Below are positions 57,280 to 64,000 of a stretch of 64,000 nt of DNA, piece by piece. The position numbers were made by a program, and so were the translations under genes. The DNA is from Agrypnia vestita. Its lineage: Eukaryota; Arthropoda; Insecta; Trichoptera; Phryganeidae. The stretch covers positions 124,001 through 188,000 of the forward strand of contig JADDOH010004211.1 of assembly GCA_016648135.1 (NCBI GenBank), given 5' to 3'. Each line of letters begins with the position of its first letter. Position 1 is the stretch's first letter. The notes beneath the pieces were generated by a model that was given only the letters and a program-made list of their open reading frames with translations, did no database searches and was not told where the DNA came from.

Positions 57280-57541
57280 GTAATAAATAAAAAAAAACAT
57301 ATTAAATAATAAGGATAAGGACGATGTTAGAGTTAAGGAACACTTGAGGTGTTTAATAATTTCGAATTTGCTATTCAGCTTTTGGCAATGGTTTACAAAT
57401 TTTATATATAAATTAAACAGAATTACAGTTTGATAAATTAGAAATTTTGGAAATAAGAAAAAGTGTTAATAGTAAATTGCAAATTATATATCACCAGGTC
57501 CTTTTTATAAATAGTTATCCTTTAAATTTGTTTTCACGTTA
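57280..57541 (+). pseudogene. PLE endonuclease-region coding remnant
   Basis: Across frame shifts, the region reads like SNFAIQLL, then KFYI and NQTELQFDKLEILEIRKS, ending SYPLNLFSR and a stop at 57539-57541. A F-A-x-x-L segment, about 20 residues, then L-E-x-L-E-I-x-K is the order at the end of the GIY-YIG endonuclease domain of Penelope-like proteins. The same C-terminal peptide is found at 31945-32110. The GIY-YIG catalytic part itself is not recognisable and the frame has several stops. It is dead. Confidence 0.5.
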
Positions 57542-57720
57542 GCAGGTACTTAATTATTAATCATTTCCCATATATACATTTTATATTTTGTTTGTTTATA
57601 CTTCGATTTTTGATTTGTTATACATTATATCCTGACGAAGGGACCATGGGCTCTGAAACATGCTGATATATTGCAAAATATAAGTGGTGAAAACAAAGTA
57701 CCTCCATTTTTATTGATTAT
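57542..57720 (+). mobile_element. Penelope-like element 3' end with hammerhead-like motif (copy E)
   Basis: After the coding remnant come TAGCAGGTACTTAATTATT and the motif at 57626-57670. Stem I is TATATC with GATATA (six pairs), the core is CTGACGA, then the extra A. Stem II is GGGACC/GGCTCT, weakened by two G-U pairs and a mismatch, followed by GAAAC, loop AT and GCT. GCT instead of GTH breaks the base pair next to the cleavage site, so cleavage is doubtful. The tail AAGTGGTGAAAACAAAGTA matches copy F. Confidence 0.55.
57626..57670 (+). ncRNA. Hammerhead-ribozyme-like motif (copy E)
   Basis: The intact CTGACGA core and six-pair stem I are present, but GCT lies at the expected cleavage triplet (57662-57664) and stem II is impaired. 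It is probably a decayed ribozyme-like motif of the PLE end. Confidence 0.4.
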
Positions 57721-57902
57721 AGATTTTTTTCGGATTTATAAAATATTTTTTTTCAATTACCGCAGCTTCCAGAGTTATAGAGAAATAAATTAAAACACAT
57801 AGGTAAGGAGAAGGTATTCTTTTCTTCCATTGAATTTATTCTGACTTCCTTGATCGACTAACTCAGAGCAAATCAGACCATTTTATATGAAAATAAAAAT
57901 AG
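57721..57902. other. AT-rich DNA, nothing seen
   Basis: No supported feature. Confidence 0.5.
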
Positions 57903-58078
57903 TTTGTTGGTGTGGTGGTCGTGATCTGGTGGTCGGCGGTTCGAGCCTCCTTTTACGACACCAATAAGTTAGACCTATTTTCATAGCACAGGCTTTTAGC
58001 TTGGTTTGAAAATAATAAGAATATTGATACGACAAGTATTCCATGTTTGCATCTCTATCAAAAAAAATAATGACAATT
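57903..58078 (+). mobile_element. tRNA-headed SINE, second family, copy 2
   Basis: TGTGGTGGTCGTGATC, then GGCGGTTCGAGCCTCC (B box), ACACCAATAAGTTAGACCTA, TTTCATAGCACAGGC and GATACGACAAGTATTCCATG align in order with 49540-49735. The head is more decayed than in copy 1. Confidence 0.6.
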
Positions 58079-58477
58079 TTGTCGGTGTGGGAAAACTATA
58101 CGAGTAAGTATGTGTATGTATGTAAGTAATCAGAACTGTGAACGACCTTTCACCTATCCAAAACAATAAAACCGATTATGATAACGAATATGAAGAAGAA
58201 AACTCTTATATTGTACTAAATACACAATTTTTAAAGGTTTTACATTCCTTTTTCTTTCGTTCCAGATAGAATTTTAAAAATAAAAATTAAAGAGGTGAAA
58301 AAATTTATTATTTTCAATACAAAAATCTTTTTTCCTCGCCCAGTATAAAAATGTATCGCAATTTTTTTGTAAAATGCAACAGCAAGGACAATTTGTTTAA
58401 AAATACTCCTTCCTATTCTCAGAAAAATAAATGAACACATTATATTTTTTTTTGAAAAAAATAAAATTCTTATTTCA
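58079..58477. other. AT-rich DNA, no gene seen
   Basis: Probably in part the body of the minus-strand repeat that starts at 58527. The sequence is too AT-rich to align by eye. Confidence 0.4.
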
Positions 58478-58527
58478 TAGAAACCGGCATGTAAAAGTAA
58501 CGCCATTTTTGACGGATTGCAGCTAGT
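58478..58527 (-). repeat. ACTAGCTG-start dispersed repeat, minus-strand copy
   Basis: Read on the minus strand it begins ACTAGCTGCAATCCGTCAAA and continues ACTTTTACATGCCGGTTTC, matching 38181-38230 with few changes. The far end was not located. Confidence 0.65.
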
Positions 58528-59096
58528 ATTGTATAATAGCGGTTAGGATAACGAAAATTTATAATAAGAGACCCGCGTGACTTTAAGTAACATTTTAAAT
58601 TAGTTAATGAAGGAGTCAAAAAAAATGCGAGCGTCAATGTTCTGTTGATTTGATTAATAAAGTAGAGGGATACAAATTAATTTTACTGTTAAATTATATT
58701 TATGCTCCCCGGGAAAATTTTTCCAAGCCGCACATTCGCGGTACGACACGTTCAACGACGATTTAGTATTGTTTCCTTTTCAAAACGACAGTTTCGTGAA
58801 GGAAAGTTTTAATTGGCGAAATTGTTCCATTGTCTGTGGGTCCACTCGGAGCTCCCTGCGACGGACGGCATTGTTTAGGAAAATTTACGATTTTCGCGCC
58901 ATTTTCAACTGCGTGGAGAAAGTCAAAATGGATTCAGGCCTGCTCAGCCAAGTCCCTGGCAGAAACGTGGGTCGTGAATTATTTGTTGTTATATTGAATA
59001 CGGTTCACATATAAATAATTGAAACGTGTTGCTTTCCTGCTGGGGGCCAGGTCCAACGCGATTATAAAATTTAAAAAAAATCGTGATTCATCCATG
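58528..59096. other. No gene seen; moderate-GC patch at 58780-58990
   Basis: The patch has an 81-codon plus ORF without recognisable domain. It may be conserved noncoding DNA. Confidence 0.35.
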
Positions 59097-59259
59097 TGTG
59101 CGTTAAAAAAATTCCTCGTATTAATTCTATATGGAATCATATTTGGGGAGGAGCTCTGTTTGTGATTCGTCAGTTTAGGATGACAGATATTTATTGTATG
59201 CATAAAAAAATACCTCACATTAATTCTGCATGGAATCATGTTTTGGGGGGGAGCTCTGT
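59097..59259. repeat. Two diverged direct repeats of about 63 bp, period 100
   Basis: The unit at 59097-59159 recurs at 59197-59259, sharing AAAAAAAT-CCTC, ATTAATTCT, ATGGAATCAT and GGAGCTCTGT with roughly one base in five different. The plus frame gives KKIPRINSIWNH and KKIPHINSAWNH. No family was recognised. Confidence 0.6.
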
Positions 59260-59595
59260 CATGTTGACACTTACACATTCTAATAACAAGGTTCAAAAAT
59301 TTATTTATCGAGTGCTTAAAAAATATTATGTTAAAGACTGTTTAAAGTAGGTAAACTAATGATCCAAGTAAAGAAATACTTAATTTTTACTTACGTAAAA
59401 ATTTCATAATTTGAAACAACTTTTAGGTAGATAAATACTATCCGTGTTTTGTACTTGGAATATTAATATTTCCATTCATATCTTTGCAAATATTAGTTTA
59501 AGTAATATGTGAAACATGAAAAACAGACTTGCTAGACAAAGGTAAAATACTCGTATGACATTGTCAGTTTGTTTACATATTCATTTGAAAAGATT
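59260..59595. other. AT-rich DNA, nothing seen
   Basis: No supported feature. Confidence 0.5.
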
Positions 59596-60119
59596 TATAG
59601 AGGGTTATTTGGAAAACATTAATAACTTCACAGGACTATGTTCCTGCCATGATTATGAGTCGAAAAAAGTCAAACACGACCTAATATCAATAGTTATGGA
59701 GATATGCAACATCAAATTTTGCATTTTTTTTCAATACTTTTGACTTATTTTGTGTAAAACGTTGAACTATCATTACAGTAACTTATATTGAATATGAAAA
59801 ATTCATTCTCTTTAAAACAAGTCATATAAAATAATAAAAATCTTTGAATTCCAATTGGAATTTCTGCAGGGTTTTTATTATTTTATTTAACATGTATTGA
59901 AACGATTGAATTTTTCGTAATCGATATAAGTTACTATAATGATGGTTCAATGTTTTGTAAAAAATAAGTCAGAAATATGGAAAAAAATGCAAACTTTGAT
60001 ATCGCATAACTCCATAACTATTGATATTAGTACATGACTGCTTGAACATTTTCGACTCACAATCAAAGCAGGAATATGGTCCTGCGAGGTTATTAATGTT
60101 TTCCAAATAACCCTGTATA
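59596..60119. mobile_element. 524-bp foldback with about 245-bp arms, family type copy
   Basis: The ends read TATAGAGGGTTATTTGG and, inward from the right, TATACAGGGTTATTTGG. The arms stay about 80 percent similar through GAAAACATTAATAAC, ATCAATAGTTATGGAG, TGCATTTTTTT and AAAATTCA, almost to the centre. The interior is short and non-coding. Relatives lie at 17925-18050, 27777-28165 and 41632-42165, which show one arm or decayed arms. CCCTGTA-type ends suggest a DNA transposon derivative, but the superfamily is not assigned. Confidence 0.75.
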
Positions 60120-61672
60120 AAGATGCAAATATTGAGCATCTGCAAACACATTTTCATAAAAAAAATATTTTTAACCATTGTAAAAGTCTTTTAATGTGAC
60201 TGTTAGATAAACAAAATCGTAAGACATTCACCATTTGTTTTCCTAAAACATCCAGGAGTTAGGAAAAAAGTACTAATCTAAATACTTTCAATATTTCTAT
60301 TTGAACCATAAAGACATGAAATGTATATATTCATTTCACATTATTTATTTTATATTATATATTAAACAATTATTTTATTTTTCCAATTACTGAAAAGAAC
60401 TGACATCATACAAACACTCTTTTCCCTGAACTCTGAGAAAACAAATAAAGTCTAAAGACTTACAGAAAAGAGACACAGAAACTAAATACATATAATATAT
60501 GTAATATATGTACTTACTGCCAACAAAACTACACATAGTTATTTTTTTAAATACAACACAAATGGAGTATGTACTTAATCCAAAATATAATCTATAGTAA
60601 AAAATATTGAATTAGAAAGCGCAATGAATCAGTACATTTAATATAGTCTAGAAGTCATTATTATTTGGATATTGTGAAACTACAATTACTGATTATTATG
60701 CTTTTCTTGCGCTGGTTTCCTTATCAAAATGGAAAATTGATGTTGCATTAATAAATTTAATAATTTGGTTCATAATCTTAACTCAATAAAAATATTTTTT
60801 CAGTCATAACCGTTTTCGTCATTAGACATATTTTGATTAATATTTTTTTCTTTTTCTGCTCAATCAAAAAATTGGTAATCCATCTACATCTGTTGTTCTA
60901 ATTTTAGTAAATTAACAACACATAAAAAATTCCACATTTTTACAGGCATGTATTATAACGTTTGTCTACATGAGAATAAGCAAGTGGCTGGTGACATATT
61001 ATATAATAAAAACATTGTATACCTAAATAAATAAAAAATGTTATTTTACATTTATTTGACTTATATTACATTCATTCATGTGGACTGATATAATAATGTA
61101 TCTTTAAACTGCTATAATTTTAATTAACTAATCTAATTCATTGATAAGTATTAGCCTATGAATACAAAGCCAGCTAGTAACTCAAATTGTATAGGTACAG
61201 TCCAAACATGTACTTGACACAACAATGTATAGCTCGCTTGCAGACTAAAATCAGATTTATTTCAGCGTTACATTCACTTTTCAACATTTGTATCTCTTAC
61301 TTAATTTATTAATATTATCACAATTACTTTTAAAATTTTTAAGAATTTCTTATTCCCATCAATCACAGGCGAATCTACAGAATTACCATAAAAAAATGTT
61401 TTTCAGTCAGTCCAGGAAACTTACCATCAGATCACCAAAGACATCAGCAGATCAGAATATGAAACAGTGACATCTATTGAAAGATTATTGATAAAATAAA
61501 GGATAGTGCCATCTGTGAATTATAAAAAATACAATTTCTCATTTTAGTTCACTTAGCAGCAACTATCAATTTGTCCAAAAAAATAATCTTCATAAGTTTT
61601 CTCAAATAAACAACAGATGGCGCAAGAGATCTGCAAAAATTTTATTCATAATGTCTGCAGCATAATTGATAT
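60120..61672. other. AT-rich DNA, no gene seen
   Basis: Simple ATATGTAATATATG runs occur at about 60490-60515. No exon or recognised element. Confidence 0.5.
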
Positions 61673-61675
61673 TTA

Positions 61676-61816
61676 GGGATGGTTGCATAACTTGGCTTAA
61701 ATAAATCTTCCGTTTAAACCAACAATTTTTACATTTTTCCCTCAAACAACCCGTTTTCGTAAAAATCTTGGGTTTTTATGAGAGATTACTATAATCCATG
61801 CTGGCGAAACTGGCCC
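61676..61816. mobile_element. PIF/Harbinger-type MITE, decayed copy 3
   Basis: GGTTGCATAACTTGGC, TTTAAACC, AAACAACCCGTTTTCGTAAA, AATCTTGGGTTTTTATGAGA and GGCGAAACTGGCCC follow the same order as 49025-49169 and 54889-55032. TTA lies at the left edge (61673-61675), but the right duplication is lost. Confidence 0.6.
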
Positions 61817-62457
61817 GATCAAAACTATCCTTTCACATTAGAATAACCTTATCTGTTTATATTAATTAACACCATAATAGTCCTTACAAAACAATGTTTA
61901 GATTATTTTAGAAACAAAGGATTTATATTACTAACAGTACCATTGGGGGAGGAAGATGCATCACTGTATTCTCGATTTTTGTCCAGAAAAGTTGTTCATG
62001 AATAAATGTATTAAATCTCCCGTAAAAGCGTTTTAATAAAGTAAAACCTTATTTAAATAACAATACATATAAATTTGTGGGAAAATTAATTCACTTGTCT
62101 CAAACCATGATTAATTATAATTCATTATTTACATAAAATGCAAGCCAAGAAAATATGTAAATGTATAAATTTATACATAGAAAAACCACCATTCTAAAAA
62201 AATGAAGTATCTAAGAAAAAAATTATATTTTATAAAAATCTATTGATCATTTTTATAAATATGAAAAAATGTAGAACATAGTTTAAACAATGAATTTTAA
62301 TTAGTAATTTATCAAAATAATATCTGACACATGCTGCAAAAATATGTTGAAAGCAGTCCTGGCAAAAATAAACATGAAAAATATGAGTATAAACAAAACT
62401 ACCGAGCCAAACAAGAGGAAATTTATTCATTATTATTAACTCAGAAAAAATTCTTAC
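61817..62457 (-). other. Intron following the spectrin-like exon
   Basis: On the minus strand, the GTAAGAATTTTTTC 5' splice site at 62457-62444 opens AT-rich intronic sequence. No further exon was recognised in it. Confidence 0.5.
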
Positions 62458-62588
62458 CTCATGTTCCAAAACTTTCTGATCTAGTTGGAGTCTGCACCAT
62501 CCCGCTGCTGCGGTCAGACTCAGAGGAGGAAGCCTTCCTTCCATTTCCCGCAGCCAGCGACGGAGGCACTTCACTTCATGGTCAGCAT
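62458..62588 (-). CDS. Internal exon of a spectrin-repeat protein (nesprin/Klarsicht/dystrophin-like)
   Basis: On the minus strand a 3' splice site (CTAAC branch-like, TCCTCAG) at 62589-62590 precedes a 131-nt exon, which ends GAG before GTAAGA. Only one frame is open throughout. Two bases complete a split codon, then 43 codons read ADHEVKCLRRWLREMEGRLP, PLSLTAAAGWCRLQLD and QKVLEHE. The other two frames stop within six codons. LRRWL-EMEGRL followed after a loop by an amphipathic LDQKVLEHE helix is how spectrin repeats begin and continue. These repeats are triple-helix units of large cytoskeletal linkers. My best family guess is a KASH-type (nesprin/Klarsicht) or dystrophin-like protein linking membranes to the cytoskeleton, but one exon cannot decide. 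The exon is phase 1 at its start and phase 0 at its end. It is GC-rich against AT-rich flanks, as expected of real coding DNA. A mariner lies about 70 bp upstream in the preceding intron. Confidence 0.7.
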
Positions 62589-62656
62589 CTGAGGATGTTA
62601 GAAAAAACTGGTCTAGTTACATAAAAATACTAATATACATATTTGCTTGAAGAAAA
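62589..62656 (-). other. Intronic 3' splice-site region between exon and mariner
   Basis: Read on the minus strand, this contains TAACTAGACCAGTTTTTTCT, a CTAAC and TCCTCAG. These would be the branch site, pyrimidine tract and acceptor of the exon. The mariner insertion lies just beyond. Confidence 0.55.
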
Positions 62657-62658
62657 TA

Positions 62659-63943
62659 TTAGGTCCTTACATATGAAATTGACGTTTAGTATGGGAGGAA
62701 CATAAAGCCGATTTTTTTTTATTATAATATATTTATTTAATCAAAGTATGTACCATTGCTATCTATGCACTTTTGCCATCTCATAGGTAGTTCATCGATC
62801 CCTTTACTAAAAAAACCATTCGGACGGGAATCAATAAAATCTTTGAAGGCGGTTTGGACTGCCCCATCGGAGTTGAATTTTTTCCTTTGCAAGAAGTTAT
62901 CCAAATTTCGAAAAAAATGGTAATCTGTTGGGGCAAGGTCCGGAGAGTACGGTGGATGTCTTAGACATTCCAATTGAAGCTCCTCTAATTTGGTAGCCGT
63001 CTGTTGTGCAGTGTGTGGTCTAGCGTTATCATGAAGCAGCAGTGGCCTAGAGCGATTAACCAGCCTCGGTTGTTTAGCAGCTAGCTTTTCCATCATGGTT
63101 TGCAGTTGCTGACAATAGACATCTGCCGTAATCGTCTGGCCAGATTTAAGAAAGCTGTAGTGAACGACACCAGCACTAGTCCACCAAACGCTCACAAGTA
63201 ACTTTTTTGGAGTCAATTTTCGCTTGAGGCATGGTTTGGCTGGTTCGGCAGGGTTCAGCCATTGCGATGAGCGCTTCCGATTATCGTACAGGATCCACTT
63301 TTCATCACAGGTAATGATTCGATTTAAAATCCCTTCATTATTGCGCCGGTTGAGTAATGCAACGCAGCAGTCAACGCGCGTTTATTGATTTGCTTCACTC
63401 AATTCGTGAGGTACCCACCTTTCAAGCTTTTTCACCTTACCAATTTGCTTCAAGTGGATTAAAACAGTTTTATCACTAACACCGCAGCCTGCAGCTAACT
63501 CGGATGTGGCTTGCGATGGATCCGCTTCCACAATAGCCTTCAATTCTTCATTATCAACTTTGGTCTCCGGCCGTCCACGGGGCTTGTTCTGCAGGTCGAA
63601 ATTTCCAGAACGAAAACGTTGGAACCAAAAACGCACTGTGTTTTCTTTTGCGGCACCGTCGCCATACACATCATTAATCCTTCGAGCCGTTTCTGCAGCA
63701 CTGGTGCCACGGTGGAACTCGTACTCGTAAATAACGCGATATTTCAAGTTTTTCATTTTGTAAACTGAGTGACGCAAAGAAAAAACAATTGAGGAAAAAA
63801 CAAATGAATTATAATTTTCAAAACACAACTACATGAGTAAATAGCTGTATAAATTTGGATTTGGAATTCCTAACCAAAGAGAAGATATTTGAGATAAAAT
63901 TTGCCAGTACGGCAAAACGCCAATTTCATATGTAAGGACCTAA
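62659..63943 (-). mobile_element. 1285-bp mariner transposon, nearly intact
   Basis: The ends match as inverted repeats over 29 bases with one mismatch, beginning TTAGGTCCTTACATATGAAA. TA flanks both ends (62657-62658 and 63944-63945). Length, TA duplication and a D34D transposase in one ORF are all typical of mariner. The transposase reads on the minus strand, the same direction as the inferred host gene. Good ends and one disabling stop suggest a fairly young insertion. Confidence 0.95.
62737..63756 (-). pseudogene. mariner transposase, interrupted by one in-frame stop
   Basis: The start at 63756 gives MKNLKYRVIYEYEFHRGTSA, the N-terminal paired-like DNA-binding region. A basic linker NKPRGRPETKV and the second helix-turn-helix (VSDKTVLIHLKQIGKVKKL) follow, then WVPHEL, the conserved mariner linker motif. 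After SEANQ comes a TAA (63384-63382). The same frame then continues unbroken with CDEKWILYDN (first Asp), LLHDNARPHTA (second Asp) and YSPDLAPTDYHFF (third Asp) to a stop at 62737. Thirty-four residues separate the second and third Asp, which defines the D34D mariner group. The length of about 339 codons is normal. As it stands, translation ends at about residue 124, before the catalytic domain, so the copy encodes no active enzyme. An upstream in-frame ATG at 63828 is less likely as the start, because the MKN start gives the family's usual length. Confidence 0.93.
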
Positions 63944-63945
63944 TA

Positions 63946-64000
63946 TAATTCCATACAGATTCAATGTATTCTTGCATACAAACTGTTCTTAATAAGTTCT
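63946..64000. other. AT-rich flank of the mariner, nothing seen
   Basis: Short remainder of presumed intron. Confidence 0.5.

Noticed and set aside
57280..57541. Active Penelope-type endonuclease
   Set aside because: Frame shifts and stops are present and the GIY-YIG catalytic part is not recognisable.
62331..62624. 97-codon plus-strand ORF
   Set aside because: It is the shadow of the spectrin-like exon. The minus-strand frame has splice sites at both ends and a recognisable repeat pattern.
63506..63768. Plus-strand ORFs of 74-85 codons
   Set aside because: They are antisense shadows of the mariner transposase.

Overview
This is a stretch of AT-rich eukaryotic nuclear DNA, roughly two thirds A+T by eye. 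It is most likely from an insect and probably a moth or butterfly. The pointers are a mariner element of insect type, short TTAGG/CCTAA pentamer runs, tRNA-headed SINEs, many short inverted-repeat elements and an animal-type spliced exon. Nothing looks bacterial: there are no operons, no Shine-Dalgarno sites and no dense long ORFs. Almost all short ORFs are chance openings.

Only one host coding segment is convincing. It is a 131-nt exon on the minus strand at 62458-62588, bounded by a good 3' splice site and a GTAAGA 5' splice site. It encodes a spectrin-repeat-like peptide of the nesprin/Klarsicht/dystrophin kind. No second coding exon was found in the 62 kb downstream of it on that strand, so the window is best read as one (or part of one) giant minus-strand intron. 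At 2447-2540, also on the minus strand, a near-ideal 3' splice site runs straight into a 5' splice site, with a second 5' splice site 63 nt further on. This is the architecture of a recursive-splicing ratchet point, as expected in a very long intron.

The rest is a mosaic of transposable-element remains. Penelope-like retroelement (PLE) pieces lie at 3.7, 31.8-32.5, 44.2, 45.5 and 57.3-57.7 kb; they carry hammerhead-ribozyme-like motifs, and two retain pieces of C-terminal coding sequence. Non-LTR (LINE) C-terminal fragments lie at 9.8-10.3, 25.1, 30.0, 39.6-40.1, 41.5, 47.0 and perhaps 53.5 kb. tRNA-derived SINEs or tRNA-like sequences lie at 18.9, 34.6, 45.1, 49.5, 54.6 and 57.9 kb. An LTR-like block with two TATA boxes sits at 44.4-45.05 kb.

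DNA-transposon MITEs include a Tc1/mariner type at 4.45 kb and a PIF/Harbinger type with TTA target duplications at 49.0, 54.9 and 61.7 kb. A TTAA-flanked element at 41.7 kb is nested inside an older foldback. Foldbacks also lie at 13.2, 20.3, 24.1, 54.1, 56.1 and 59.6 kb. A nearly intact 1.285-kb mariner (62659-63943) with matching 29-bp ends and TA duplications is broken by one in-frame stop; it sits about 70 bp upstream of the exon's 3' splice site.

The two strongest leads are the recursive splice-site candidate and the PLE hammerhead-like motifs, whose stem I pairs differ between copies yet stay complementary. All element boundaries and class names come from reading the sequence by eye.
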